DNA of 64,000 bases from Siphonodentalium dalli (GCA_032622095.1 CP136067.1:73622705-73686704), one strand, 5' to 3'. Counted from the stretch's first letter, positions 1 to 12,985 are shown. Translations and numbers: made by a program. The notes: generated by a model not told the origin, from the sequence alone.

Positions 1-669
1 TGGGAAAAGGTAAATATTGGCCCAGCATGCCATGTAATCGCTTACAAGTTGTGGTCAATGAATAGATTTGTCTATTCTGTCTTATGTGCCTAAGTTCTAA
101 CATTTCTGATGCACATTGGTTAAGTGCTACTAACCTAACTGCTGAAATTACCAGGATTTTTCTATCACAAACTTTACATCAAAATCGGCAAAAATTTACT
201 TTTCATATTTGGACCATTTATTCAAGTAAATAGAACTATCTTTGGGATCAAAACTGTTTACTGTTTCGTTCTATCTTAAATGTGTCACACTAATAATGTT
301 TTTAGACAAAATTGTCCAAGATGGCTTCCAAAATGGCAGCCAAATTTTGTAAAAAAAAAAGTTGATTTCTTTTACATATATCCCGAACATGATTATTCTG
401 TTTCCAATAGTTAGCAAAATGTAACTCACTTGGTTATTAATCGTATTACTATTAATCCACTGACTACTACATGTTTCATTCTCGTTGTTTCCGTACATTC
501 TGAGCCACGACAAATTCATTTTAAATTATGTACTGTAATATGGAATTTTGCCAGAAATGTCTTTTGGAATTCTGGCCATATTTTTAACGGACATGGGCAG
601 AACGTCTAAACGGAACTGAGTGAAACCATGTTAGGTGGCTAATCTCGATCACTAGCATGAAAATCAACT
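1..669. other. AT-rich stretch without a recognisable gene
   Basis: No coding signal was seen on either strand. Around 313-342 there is an AAGATGGC / AAAATGGCAGCC motif pair of the kind that recurs in the repeats at 27, 30-31, 41.7 and 49.8 kb, so this may be a decayed copy of that family. The rest is featureless AT-rich DNA. Confidence 0.5.
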
Positions 670-2270
670 AAATATATGGCGTATGTCAAAGTGGCAGTCA
701 GGGAGTGAATGTGTATTCATAGATGAGGTGAATAGTTCTGCATGGAGTTATTGTATGGTTATGAATGGTGCGAAGGGGTAGCTATATGGTGATGGGGTGG
801 TGTGTTATTGGTGATATGTATAGGTAAAGAATGGGTGAATGTATGGTCATATATGTGCGGTGAATAGCTGTACAATGATTGTGTGTATGGTTATTGGTGT
901 GGTGTGTTGGTATAATGCTAGTGGTTGTATGTGCATCTGTGTGCTGTTTATGTATATATATATATAGTGAATGTATGGAATATATATGCGTACCTTGTGA
1001 CTATTGTCATGGTCGGTGTATATGTACATGTCTACATATGTTGGTTGTATGACCATGTGTGGGGCTGTGGGTGTATGGATAAATAGGGAGTGGTTGTATG
1101 CTTATGTGTAATGTATATAGGTGTGCATATGACTGTACGGTCATGATTGTTGAAGTGTATATGCATACCTGAAGTATATATAGCTGGATGTTCATTGGCG
1201 GCGTGTGGGTATAATTATGAAGTGCCCTTGTGGTCATGGTTATGATTTTGCCGTGACTGTGTTTTCATTGGTGGATGTATAGGTATACAGAGAGCAGTTG
1301 TGTGATCGTGGATGGGGTGTGCGTATACATCGAGTGGCTGAATTGTCATGGGCGATGTGTGTAGGCAAATCGGGAGTGTACGAATGGTCATGCATGGTAT
1401 TGGTATATCCATTGTCGAGGTGTGCATGTATACATGGATTGACTCTATGGTATATGTATATATTGAGCGGGTATATTGTTATGGTGTGAAGAAAATGTAT
1501 ACATGGAGTGACTGTATGGCCAATGGTGAGGTGCTGCGCGTTGTACTGCTATATCTAGAAGGTATGCATGGTCAATTATGAGGTGTCAATGTATACCTGG
1601 AGTGACTCTATAATAGGCATTGGTGGGGTGTTTATGTACATTGTATATATGTATTGACTATGTGGCCATGGTGTTGCCAATATATATACATGGATTGATC
1701 GTATGGCCAATGGTGAGGTGAATTGGTAAACAACGATTGACTGTATGACCACGAATGTTGTGCATGGGTATACAGTGAGTGGCTGAGTGGTCTTGAGTGA
1801 GGAATATATTCAAGTCTGGAGTGTACGAATGGCCTTATGTGCGGGGCGTTGGTATAATAAAAGAGTTGTATGGTCATTGGTGGGGTGTATATGTACATCC
1901 GGAGTTACTCTATGGTTTTTGTGGTTTCACTGTATATGTATACATTGAGTGGATATATGGACATACATGTACATGTATGATCACGGATGTGGAGGAATAT
2001 GTATACATGAAGTGACTATATGGCCATGGGTGAAGTGCAGGAGTATACCTGGTGTGCCTGAATGGTGACGCAATGCTGTATAGTCATGTATGTGATTTAC
2101 TGGTAAACCCAAGTATGGTTCTATGGTTATGGGTGAGGTATATGTGTATAAGGCGAGGGGCTACATGGTCATTTATGTGGCGTTTATGTATATATAACAT
2201 GTTTGTATGGTCACGGGTGAGTTGTACAGTTGGACCTTTGATGGCTATCACTTTCCATAATATTTCAAGT
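670..2270. repeat. Degenerate GT-rich minisatellite, unit about 60 bp
   Basis: The plus strand is strongly purine/TG-biased and repeats a loose unit containing GTATACATGGAGTGACT, TATGGTCATGGGTGA and GGTGTGTATGTATA blocks. Copies are heavily diverged and spacing drifts around 55-65 bp. The many short open frames on both strands here (60-88 codons, rich in Tyr, His, Thr, Ile or Met, Val, Trp) are by-products of the repeat and are not annotated as genes. The array ends as the sequence becomes ordinary near 2,280. Confidence 0.75.
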
Positions 2271-4019
2271 ATATGTTAATCTATTTGGAGGTAATGTCAG
2301 AGAGTCTTCATCTTGGTGGCCTTTTTATGCACAATGGAGGAAACGGTTTTCGTGACATTATTCAATCAATCTTTATGGCAATGGCCCATAATTTGATGTT
2401 ATTAAGCCGTTTTTCACGAATCTCCTTGCTCGACTTTATAAAAAGCCTTCTGGTCTACCTGCCAAGCATTGTGGTTTCTATTTATTTGTCATTTTAGTGT
2501 GCTAAGTGTGGGGACGCCCACCCCGATAGACGTGTTACCTGGTCTGACTCCCTCTTACATATAATGGTTCCACGTGTTATTGGGCCAGAGCAGGGACATG
2601 CTTATGTAAATCTCAGTTTCAGAGTTTTGCTCATTTCCGTTCAAAATCATGGCCAGAATCCCATAAGGCCAAATAAAATAGACCATGCAATTGGGGCAAA
2701 TAGATACCTTTGCAGGGTAAATTGGGAATTTTCTAATTGAAATAATGACACTATCAAATGAATTTTAAAAATAAGATGTTTAAAAATTAATGAACTAATG
2801 AATAAAACAACAGTGTATATTCCAGCTCATACTATAAAGTCTGTGAGGTCTCGATAAATCTGATACATGACAGGTATAAACCAGCTCACACTAAGACAAT
2901 ACCTCTAATAAATCTGATACTTTATTCTAGTAGTTGAAATTATTATATACAAATTATAGACAGGACTATTATATATTATATACAATTGATTTTTGCCAAT
3001 TTCTAGGTATAATTTAGTACGAGCATGTAGAATTAAGTATTTATTCCACAATATCATGTTGCGTTAAAGCATGAGTTCCCTGTATGTGAACAATATTCAA
3101 CCTTGCTAAAAAAATAAATCCCCGCCCCCTGCACCTCCCCACAAATCACCAATGGTTCATCCAATGAAACCGTCAATTGTCATATATGTCTAAAGCCATT
3201 TAATTTCTATTGATCAACACCCCTAAACATACCAAATTGAGTTAATAAACATATTTCATACCCACCTGTCTAAAAGATTTTGGATTAAAGCTGCCTATTT
3301 TCGGGGAATCGTGTTTTTGGATGTTTGTTAGCCCACTAACCCCGGTTTGGTGTATTATGTGAGCGCGATTTTGCAATTATCGAATTAAAATCAGCAAGTT
3401 AAACTAAGAGAAACTGGAAGAACAAAGTCAAATTGGTAGAATGAGATTGTTAATTTTCAGATTGTAAATTGGGAATTTTGGAATTTGTTTTATTTCTCAA
3501 ATAAAAAGAATACGGGGGTGTGGCATCTGGCGAACGGGAGGGAGGGTTACCGGAAACAAAGGTGGTTTTTTTTACGCCTAAGAAGTTTTCGGCAAAATTA
3601 CCTACTGCATGATTTAAAATGAAATGGTCGTGCCGCATAAGGTACTGGGACAAACATAATAAAATATAGTTGTCAATTGATTAAGTGACATGTTTAATAA
3701 CCAAGTGAATCACAATGTGTTTACCTTTACAAAACAGCATACATTTGAAAATATTAACTTTTCTACCAAATGTTTTGGACATTTTGCAAGCCAGCTTGAA
3801 TATTTTTATGTGTACCCATACCATAGTACGTACACATAGTGTCGACGTCCGGATTGACCACTCGTCGTCCATGCGTCGACTGTCTGTCTGTCTGTCCATC
3901 CGTTGACACCTTACGCATAATGCGATAACACAAGAATTTTCTATCCGATCTGAAACAAAATACAAATCGAGTTCGAATGTGGGTTTGGTCGGAGTCTTTT
4001 TTACAGAGTTTTAGCCCTT
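2271..4019. other. AT-rich stretch without a recognisable gene
   Basis: No supported coding region. Short open frames at 2273-2497 and 3681-4026 show no family resemblance and overlap each other on opposite strands. A short CTGT microsatellite (about 3880-3897) lies just before the dispersed repeat that starts near 4,020, in the position where related repeats in this window carry a GGAC-rich segment. Confidence 0.45.
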
Positions 4020-5450
4020 TTTCCATAAATATTCACTTCTTCTCAAGAACCATTGGGCCGATTTAGCTTATATTTGGTATTGAGGGTCCTTGGGTGACTG
4101 GGGTTCAGATTTGTTCAAATGGGATCACTGGGTCAAATTGGGGCATAGCCAGGGACACAACTCTTTAAAAAAAATTGTTTTGATTGATCTCCTTGTTCAA
4201 TTTAACAAAACAAAACAATGTTTTTTTAAATTTTAATTGAGATCAGTCTAAAATCAAGAACATGCAAACAGTAGCTACCCCGAGCTCTATGAGATATGAG
4301 GAAGGTGCATACAGTCACATAATGTTTACTTAACACCACATAGAAGTCACATTGATTATAACGTAATAAATGAAATGGCAGTGTTAACAAAATCTGATTG
4401 GAGTGACAGCTCCTTTGATTAATGCCCTAAAATTCTCTGTTAGAGAGTTTGTATATAAATGACCTATGGCTTATGACAACAAACTCCCAAGGCCAAGTGT
4501 GAATGATGAATCCAACAGTTAGGTATAGGGCTATGCTTTAATCTCTAAGACATGAATTCACATGTAACTGGCGAGAAGTGCAATATTTACAAGGTGCTTA
4601 GTGCGAAATATATACAAATACAAATAGGCCAGTAAAACTAAATACCTGTTTTCTCAGGCAATTGCATATGGGAAACTGAGGCATTTTTCTTAGCTTACCT
4701 GAGATGAAGAATTGAGACATATTTTGTGTGGATTGTCCTTATGTGGCTGGGATTCAGTACTGTTCAAATGGGGGTCACATGGTAAAAAAGTGGCATAGCT
4801 AGGGACCGAACTCTTTCCATTCATAGTAATTATTAAAACATCTCAAGAATCATCGGGGCTATTTAGCTTATACTTGGTATGGAAGGTCCTTGGGTGACAG
4901 GGATACAGGTGTGTTAAAATGAGGTCACCTGGTCACACAATGGCGGAGCCAGGGACATAATTTGTCCACCCATTGTAATTCTTAAAATTTCTTCCTATCA
5001 AGAACCATCAGGCCTATTCAGCTTATATTTGGTATGGATGACTAGGATTCAGATTTGATTCAGAATTGAATCACCGGGTCAAATAGGGTCAGAGCCACGG
5101 ACATAATTCTTTCCCTCATTAGTTATTCGTAAAACATCTTCTCAGGAACCATTTGGCATATTTAGCATACATTTTGGTTAGAGAGTCCCTGAGTGACTGG
5201 GATTCAGATTTGTTGAAATGGGTTCACCAGTTCAAATAGGGATGCGACCAGGGACACAAGTCTCCCCCATAGTAATTCTTAAAATGGCTCCTCCTCAAGA
5301 GAATATATGTAGTAACTAGTATGGAGGGTCCTTGTGTTACTTGGGACTGGGTTACAGATTAGTTAAAATGGGTTCGACCAATCAAGAAATGGCATTTGGT
5401 GTATATGGCCTATGTAGAGTTGGGATCAAGGACACCCCACTGCTCAACAG
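4020..5450. repeat. Dispersed bivalve-type tandem repeat, units of about 150 bp
   Basis: Several diverged units repeat the block order CTCAAGAACCAT, then TTTAGCTTATATTTGGTATG, then GGTCCTTGGGTGACTGGG, then ATTCAGATTTGTTCAAATGG, then GGCATAGCCAGGGACA. Examples of the AACCAT block are near 4050, 4850, 5003 and 5149. Partial copies of the same family in reverse orientation occur at about 20655-21020 and 21780-21960, so it is genomically dispersed. No coding capacity is evident. Confidence 0.75.
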
Positions 5451-5499
5451 AGACCCTCTAGGCTACTCACTCTTTATGACTACTTGTTTTAAGTGAATT

Positions 5500-5620
5500 T
5501 TACAAGTACTAACTGGTATGGTCTTCCGAGTCACAGACTTCTCAGTCTTTACAGTCTGGTGAGCGTCTCCACAGTCATTGACTGTCTTGTTTTATTAACG
5601 CTATTTATTCACTATGGTGT
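5500..5620 (+). repeat. Dispersed repeat segment, inverted copy at 20.4 kb
   Basis: The block CTTTACAGTCTGGTGAGCG followed by CATTGACTGTCTTGTT has a clear reverse-complement counterpart at about 20400-20490 (CAAGACAGTCAATGG then CGCTCACCAGACTGTAAAG). At both loci it flanks the ~150-bp repeat family, so it is probably the terminal part of the same larger element. Confidence 0.65.
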
Positions 5621-6109
5621 CGATGGTCGGATATAACGCGTGTCAGGATTTATTTGTTGCACGGTAACATTCAAAATTTGCCACATTTTCCGCTGTTGTT
5701 ATGATTGAAGGTCCATCCGCCCTATACGTATATATAAATGTATCACCATTTTAGTGGAATCTGGTTTTCTAGTCCAGCCCGAATCCCCCGGAACACTGAC
5801 TGGTTTGGGGTAGTGTAGACCGCAATTTGGGGACATACTAAGTCTGGTGGTTTTTGCATGCCAGGATTATAGTATGCATCACAGAATCCTGCATACGAAT
5901 TAACTTTTCATTTCATTACATGCTATTCTGTAAATATTTATCGCTTATTCCCGTTATATGTTTTTGTTTGTTCAGATATACTCTCCTGAATTGGAGGAAG
6001 AAAGATATATATTACTGCCAATATAATATTTCGCACCTGGTTCATGATTAATAACTCTGTTCCTTCCCCAACCTCTCTTCTCTGCCTCGCCCTCCCTCTC
6101 CCGCTCCTT

Positions 6110-6500
6110 CTTGACGCGAGTCACGGGTCGAGTTTGAAAAAGTGGGTCAAAAAGTAGTCCAAATGCTGCTTGGGTCGGAACATTGGGATTTGGATGAAAT
6201 GACTCTGGGAACATCCTCAGTGGTGTGAGACGAATTTTTTTACCACAAAGTATTTCGGTAGAAAGTGAAATTATGGGTAGAACATAGGGAAAGTCGGGAT
6301 AACTCCAGAACCATTCATAGCCACCTCGGCAAAACATATTGAGCCGACAATAAGTTGGATCGAGTTTGAAAAAAGTGGGTCGAGGATGAAAAGGCGTCGA
6401 AAAATGGTCCGATCGCTGCTCGCGCCGAAAAAAAATATAACTTTGGGTGAACAGCGCTCGGACCACTTTTCGACCCACTTTTTCAACATCGACTAAACTT
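6110..6500. repeat. Short repeats in direct and inverted orientation
   Basis: The block GTCGAGTTTGAAAAAGTGGG occurs near 6127 and 6360 in direct orientation, and a reverse-complement version (CGACCCACTTTTTCAAC) lies near 6470. A GGTCCGATCGCTGCTCG-like block is also duplicated. The minus-strand open frame of 211 codons across 5972-6607 is the translation of this repeat and resembles no protein I recognise. Confidence 0.55.
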
Positions 6501-6714
6501 TTTTCAGCCCAAAATGTTTGACCGATGTGGAGCCCTATGCACGAATTTGAGGTGGTCGTTCCGGTTATTTTATGAAATATATATGGTGAATACGAAACAA
6601 GGAACAAATTTACGTCGCTTGCTCTCGTCCAAGGCCCACTTAGACGATTCGGAATCTCATGACCACACAGTCACGACAATGCATCGGTAGATCTATCGTC
6701 GTTAAATCAGAAAA

Positions 6715-6987
6715 CATTCGGAGTATTGGACCTTCTGAGTATCGGACCTTCGAAGTAATCGGTCTTCGGAGTATACAAACTTCGCAGTATTATACATTCG
6801 GGATATTAGGCCTTCGGAGTATTAAACCTTCGGACTATTGCTATGGCCCTTCGAAGTATTAATACTTCGGAATATATATCGGACCTTCGGGGTATTTAGC
6901 CTTCGGAATACAGGACCATCGTAGTATCGGACCTTCGGAATATTGGATATTCGGAGTATAGGGTCTTCAGAATAAAGGTACGTAACA
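6715..6987 (+). repeat. Minisatellite of 16-bp TTCGGA units, single arm
   Basis: About sixteen near-exact 16-bp units read TTCGGAGTATTGGACC with variation mainly in the middle. The period stays at 16 for most units (two units are 20-21 bp). The array ends with TTTATT-type spacer and TACGTAAC, whose reverse complement GTTACGTA matches the terminus of the foldback element at 51,620. This looks like one arm of the same element family whose other arm is missing or never existed here. No 9-bp duplication could be identified. Confidence 0.8.
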
Positions 6988-7126
6988 GATCATATTCCGT
7001 CAGTACAAAACTTGGGAACTTGTTGTTGTTCTGACCCGTTCTGACAGGGACTTTGTAACATTGAACAGATAAGGCAGAGAATATATTTCTTTTTAAATAT
7101 TTGTTCCTCAATAAACTACTTCACAT

Positions 7127-7312
7127 TAGGGTGTGGTCCCAGCTCGATATTGCATGTTTTTGTTGACGTTTTTTTAGTCGATATCGCAATAAACATTGAA
7201 TTGATTACCCGGAAGAAATTCCAATTGTATCAAGCGATCGAGCGATCGATGCAAAGAAAAATCGATTACAAAGTCACTTAAATCGTGCAACTTCGAGTTG
7301 GGACCACCACCT
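7127..7312. mobile_element. Small inverted-repeat element (MITE-like)
   Basis: Terminal inverted repeats are TAGGGTGTGGTCCCAGCTCG on the left and, read from the right end, TAGGTGGTGGTCCCAACTCG, continuing into an ATATTGCA / AAGTTGCA segment. The interior contains TCGATATCGCAATAAACATT and CCGGAAGAAATTCC. The same internal blocks, rearranged, recur at 33310-33435, showing that it is a repeat family. No target-site duplication was recognised. Confidence 0.6.
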
Positions 7313-8215
7313 ACAGTGAACTACATATATTAATTAAGAAATGTATTACGTGTTTATATACTGTGTTTTCAATGTTATAACTTCCCTGTCATAACATCAA
7401 ACAGTTCACAGGATTTGCACAGGTGAAATGTGATCTCTACGTCATCAGCTGGTGTAGAGATTCATGGCATGACCTGGATTATACAATGCAAACAGTATGC
7501 CCAGTTGGTTCCAAATTATGGAAAGTTTGGTTCATGTTGGCAACTGAAATATGGTCTCTCCCAATCAGTCGGGAAACATACTTTAATGTTCACTTACTTT
7601 ATTTCACACAGACGAAACGACCAGACATCTACATATATCAGTACTTGTTAGTAAGTTTCATCAAGCCTTTATATATAACTGGCAGTGGTTTTACGCAACC
7701 AAATATATTGATGTACTCGAATCGCTGCAACGCGACAGCATAAACCAAACTCGCCCCTAAGTAGGAACCCAAATGGTCATAATTTCCATTGTACTTTATC
7801 CCGAGGTAATATCAACAAGACATAGTTTTGCAAATACCACGTGACGTATGTTCCATGACTCGACTGTGTGCACCACATTGCGTTGAGTAAGCCCTTTCGT
7901 AAAATCAGACATTGCATGTTTATAAGGTCAGAAATTGTTAAGTGGGACAATTCACAAACAAATGTGTTTTACCGCTGTTCTTCTCGAATTTGATAGTTTG
8001 TATCATGTTTCCAAGACATAAAACAACGATTCTTCGTGAAGATTGTGATTTATGAGCTGGTTTCTAAGCGTTTTTGAAGAAACATAACACCAAAGTCCAT
8101 GTAGTACATCTACATTGGTGCACCAGCATCAATGTAGCACTTGCACCGAAGTCCATGAAACCAAATTTGAAGAGCACACACATTTATTTAGGCGATACAT
8201 GTAAACCTCTGTTTT
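7313..8215. other. Stretch without a recognisable gene
   Basis: The longest open frame (7423-7743, plus strand, 106 codons) has no domain or family resemblance and overlaps another open frame shifted by one base. I see no splice-supported gene. The stretch ends at the start of the palindrome-rich foldback region. Confidence 0.4.
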
Positions 8216-8471
8216 TATGGCAAGCCAAACCGCTATTTAATATTAATTTTACTTAAGTAAAATAAAATTACACTTTATTTTTCTTAAGTGAAATAAAATG
8301 TCATTTTATTTCACTTAAGTGAAATAACGGTCATTTTTTATTTTACTTAAGTAAAAAACAATTTTACTTAAGTAAAATTAACCATGTTTTAACTTAAGTA
8401 GAATTCTTTTTTACTTAAGTAAAATAAAAAATGACCTTTATTTTACTTAAGTAAAAAAGAATTCTACTTAA

Positions 8472-9054
8472 AGGGGTACTGTACGCCAAATGTTGTTGTT
8501 GGTTTCTATAGTCTCCGAGTCGGAGAATAAGGTAACAATTTTTCCATTATTTGAAAGTCTGTTGAGTACGAAGTCTTGTTACGGATGACAAATTTACCGG
8601 AATGCAAAAATACAAATTGTCGTTGTCGAGTAATTTTTGTACAGTTTTCAACCAAATGAATCAAATAAAAGTTATATTATATGCATACTAGTCCCATATA
8701 ATCATTTAAGTTATTGTATCGTCGCTAGTCAGTGAGTGGCTTGAGTGTTCTCCCCGTATCATCATAATATTTTAAGCGATCGTGTGTGCGATCGGTTTAA
8801 CAATCCAGTATCCCTCAATTACTGGTTTTGATTACGGTAATTCGTAATGTAATTGACGCCATTTTATGGCTCCAGTCATAAATTCAATTTATATCAAATT
8901 ATTAACTTTTAAATTATTAAATTTTAAGATAGCCTATTAACCTGAGCGTTTACAGAATACATCTTCGACTCAAATTACTTATGTTTCTATATATTATCGA
9001 TATTAGATCGTTGTTGTCACCGGAAATTTAATGAAAATGGCGTACAGTACCCCT
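8472..9054 (+). mobile_element. 583-bp TTAA-type MITE, copy 1
   Basis: The element starts AGGGGTACTGTACGCCA and ends with the reverse complement TGGCGTACAGTACCCCT. It is flanked on both sides by TTAA (8468-8471 and 9055-9058). It is non-coding. The insertion site is the TTAA at the centre of an ACTTAAGT palindrome of the surrounding array. TTAA duplication is typical of piggyBac-type and Kolobok-type transposases, so one of these probably mobilised it. Copies at 10,373 and 14,826 have the same length. Confidence 0.88.
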
Positions 9055-9159
9055 TTAAGTAAAATAATGCGTTAATTTTACTTAAGTAAAATAAATGACA
9101 TCTATCGTTGACCGGTAGATGGCGTTTATTTCACTTAAGAGAAATAAAGCGCCCACTAT

Positions 9160-10360
9160 GGGAGTCATCATGCAAACTAATAATTGCTCCCTTGGCACGT
9201 GCGCCGGCAGTGCTGTTCATGTTCGTGAGAAAGTTATATCCCGGTGTGTATTATAAATGGCGGATTTCTTCCATTTACTAATAATAAGCCTAACGTATTT
9301 ACATAATTATGGCAGATTCAGTCGTTTCAACACTGGACTCAATTTCCAGGGTTATACGAGAGACTGATAGAATATTCTCTGAAGGGGATATAGGAGATTT
9401 GCATCGCACGGAGATCAGAATACGTATCGCTCAAAGCTGAGAGTGCTACAATTTTATGACCTCTTATCTGACGTTTGCCTGATGCAGCCTGTTAGCTGTC
9501 ATTATACAGCAGGGTGGCGGTCTGTTTCACAGAATACAGTTACAACCATAAATAATTCTATCACAGCCAGAGTATACATGAGATCCTAGATATACAACAC
9601 TTTTCCAATACAATGTATGCATGGTGTGTTCATAGTTCACTCTTGAGTAGACCTTTACTCGGTAAACCTATTGTTATATCGGCGATAATCCATATCAAAT
9701 ATTTTAGCTATACAAACGGTTGTTATCATGCACTCGAGACAAATTAAAGGTAAACGGTCAAAAGCAATTCGGATTAATTGCCATAATGATGATTAATGAT
9801 CTCATCTCACGACACGCATGCAGACCTAAGGCCAACAAAATAAGATTTATTTTCATTAACTAACCCCCCCCCAGCACCCTATGATCTTCATGTTATTCAG
9901 AAAAAAGCACCTAACTGTGACATTAGAAAGAATATGCATTCGTGTAACTTACGCAAATATCTGACTAAAATGTTGAAAAGTATGACCTATGCAAAAAACT
10001 TCTAACCTGACAACTCGAGGGAACTATAACCAATACATATCGTGCACCCAGTGAGATGTAATACGAGAGCACCCAGAGACTAGAATAAATTCGCCCACTG
10101 CATGTACCAGCACAATAAGCATCAAACAACACAAACGCATCACACATTTTAGCAGTTTTCTCTTATTATTGCAGTACTGGCAGTGGGTGTGGAATGTTTT
10201 CAATTTTATTGCATGAGGTTGGTGCTAATCTGTCATCTATATATCATAAAACAATCGCTGTCCTTATAACAAGGTCACATGTGGTTTGGTGGGATTTGGC
10301 GATGGTCTTTAAACTGATTGGGGGGAAATCATTAATAACTCTTAACATCCGGTTGCACTT
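9160..10360. other. Core of the palindrome foldback, no gene recognised
   Basis: This is the non-repeated centre between the two palindrome arms. No open frame exceeds 80 codons and none resembles a transposase. An 80-codon frame at 10194-10433 runs into the adjacent MITE and is not considered real. A short C-tract (9866-9872) is present. Confidence 0.45.
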
Positions 10361-10372
10361 TATTTTACTTAA

Positions 10373-10955
10373 AGGTGTACTGTACGCCATTTTCAATAAA
10401 TTTCCGGTGATAACAACGATCTATTATCGATAATATATAGAAACATAAGTAATTTGAGTCGAAGATGTATTTTGTAAACGCTCAGGTTAATAGGCTATCT
10501 TAAAATTTAATAATTTAAAAGTTAATAATTTAATATAAATTGAATTTATGGCTGGAGCCATAAAATGGCGTAAATTAAAATACGAATTTCCGTGTACCAG
10601 ACGTAATCAAATTATAATTTAGGGATACTGGATTAGTAAACCCATTGCACACACGATCGTTTGAAACATTATGCTGATACGGGGAGAAAACTCAAGCCAC
10701 TCACTGACTAGCGACGATAAATGAGTATATAGGACTAGTATGCATATATAATATAACTTTTATTTGATACATTTGGTTGAAAACTGTACAAAAATTACTC
10801 GACAACAACAATTTGTATTTTTGCATTCCGGTAAATTTGCCATCCGTAACACTACTTCGTACTCAACAGACTTTCAAATAATAGAAAAATTGTTACCTTA
10901 TTCTCCGACTCAGAGACTATAGAAACCAACAACAACATTTGGGTACAGTATCCCT
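10373..10955 (-). mobile_element. 583-bp TTAA-type MITE, copy 2 (inverted)
   Basis: Same family and same 583-bp length as copy 1 but in the opposite orientation. It begins AGGTGTACTGTACGCCA and ends GGGTACAGTATCCCT, with TTAA at 10369-10372 and 10956-10959. The termini have a few substitutions. It too sits in an ACTTAAGT palindrome. Because it mirrors copy 1, its presence could reflect either independent insertion or duplication of the whole arm. Confidence 0.88.
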
Positions 10956-11295
10956 TTAAGTAAAATAAATGACATCTATCGATGACCGGTAGATGGCGTT
11001 TATTTCACTTAAGTGAAATAAACCCAAATGTTCATTTATTTTACTTAAGTAAAAACGAATTTTACTTAAGTAAAATATAAAAAGGGCGTAACATAATGGT
11101 AATTTTATTTCACTTAAGTAAAATTAGTGTGCGTTTTAATTTGTCATTTAATTTTACTTAAGTAAAATAAAGTGTCATTTTATTTTACTTAAGTAAAATA
11201 AAACCATGTAGATGGCGCTTTATTTCACTTAAGTGAAATAAAGTGTCATTTTACTTAAGTAAAATTAATATTAAATAGCGGTTTGGCTTGCCATA

Positions 11296-12976
11296 TGTTT
11301 TATGCAACTTTATCCCAGTTGCAAAACTTGTCCTAATTCAAATATACATTAAGACTAGAGCCAGTTCTTACCTAGAATGTCGACAGTTGTTTCAAAAGAC
11401 AAAGCTTTAGTGTTTTTAAGTAATCTTTGTTTGACTAACGTGAGTTTAGTACGGTTAGCATGCACTTTGTTTCAATTCCCATGTTTACACAAAAGCATCA
11501 ATCATCTGTGTAACTGAATTGCACCCACAATGGAACATATTTTAAACTTAAATGGCGCTCTGTGTGATACATTATAAACACATGTCGATATGTAAACAAT
11601 TCTTATTACACTGGATTTGTGGTATCCCAAATATACCGGTGTGTAATCATGCACGATGCACGAGAAGTAGGTCACTTATCAGAGCGACGAAAATCCTTAA
11701 TTCAGAAGCGCATATTTTGAACATATTTGATATAAATTGAATCAGCTCGAGAGAACTCTGGACCTGAGGTCTCGCAGACGATAGCGTCGGTTGTGTCTGT
11801 GTCGGCGCCACGATGAATTCGCTGATTCGGATCTTGTTGGGTACACGTCGGCTTTATAATGTTTCTTGTCACGCCGTACATCGCGCATGTCTTCCCTTGC
11901 ATCATACGGAAGAATGTTCTCTATATTGTTCGAATTCCATGATGGCGGGAAGACGTCGCCAGTGTAGGCCACAGAGCGTCTTCCTCTCTCTAGAATAAAA
12001 ATTGATAATCATGTATGGACAGAAACATAACGCTAAGCTCTAAGGATTCAACCCTGCGTGGTCAAACGTTTTTTTTCTAAAATAGTGTGTTGTTGGTGGA
12101 TCGCATTGTAATCGGAATATTTTTTATTGTAGAACGTGAAACTCCACCTTTCAAACACCAGCAGACTATAAAATTCCAAATACATGTCACAATCATGTGT
12201 ATAAATAGGGAAGATCCGTTCAAAGGTAACTGAACTATACTAAGTTGATCAACTCCCGTATGTAAATTGTTCACAGATAATACGGACTGTAATATACTAT
12301 TTTATTATAATAAAAAATATAGTTGTCTTATTACTGGATAATTGCCCGCCAGAGTGTTATATAGGCTGCCGATGCTTGTAGGCGGACGCTTGGTGTTCTC
12401 CATTCTAAACATAGCAATTATCGCATGTTAGATCTATGACGAGGGTCTGCACTATATATACAGGTGAATTTGTTCGATCGGTTTGTCTGTATCATCACAC
12501 TTACAAACACACCCAGTTATAATAACGAGTATCTGGGTTCTTGTTATGGTGTGTTTGATTGATATATGAAATGCACGGCCCAATTGGCAGATGAACAATC
12601 ACCGAACAAGATTTAGTGTAAAACAATCGGGTTATGAAAATATATAGTAAATTTAACAATTTTAACCGACAATTGGATCGACACCACACATTGTTGACAT
12701 AGATGACTAAACGTGGTAGGTAGAATAACTATAGACGTTTTCCAAGACGGCGGCCATAGATAAGCCGATTGATAATTCACAGGTAAACTAATGGGCTAAC
12801 TAATTGCAGTTCAGCATGTGTAATATCCAAACTACCTACATAGTTTATAGAAATTAATAAGGAAATTTTGTTTAATAAATGTAAGAAATGAACGTAGTTT
12901 GAGTGGATGTCGCTGTGGCCGTTGGAACACATTTAGTGTTCCCAACAATGGAGTTTTAAAATTGTCATAATTTTAA
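11296..12976. other. Stretch without a recognisable gene
   Basis: Short overlapping open frames on both strands (for example 11702-11998) show no family resemblance. No repeat unit was recognised. The stretch ends at the 9-bp target duplication GTTATTATT (12977-12985) of the large foldback element. Confidence 0.4.
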
Positions 12977-12985
12977 GTTATTATT

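Larger units (their letters stand above)
8216..11295. mobile_element. Foldback structure with arms of ACTTAAGT palindromes
   Basis: The left end TATGGCAAGCCAAACCGC and the right end (reverse complement of GCGGTTTGGCTTGCCATA) are an inverted pair, continuing for about 45 bp through TATTTAATATTAATTTTAC. Inside each end lies a cluster of about nine short palindromes of the form TTTACTTAAGTAAA or TTTCACTTAAGTGAAA (8250-8471 and 10985-11270). Each arm carries a 583-bp TTAA MITE in opposite orientation. TGTTTT directly abuts both termini and could be a 6-bp target duplication, but it is T-rich and weak evidence. The central 1.2 kb (9160-10360) shows no transposase. Confidence 0.6.

Noticed and set aside
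670-2270. Numerous 60-90 codon frames in the GT-rich region
   Set aside because: Translated minisatellite on both strands with low-complexity composition.
5972-6607. 211-codon minus-strand frame
   Set aside because: Made of short direct and inverted repeats; no family resemblance and overlapped by a second frame.
8206-11304. 9-bp target duplication for the palindrome foldback
   Set aside because: Only TGTTTT matches next to the ends; extending to nine bases fails, so 9 bp was not claimed.
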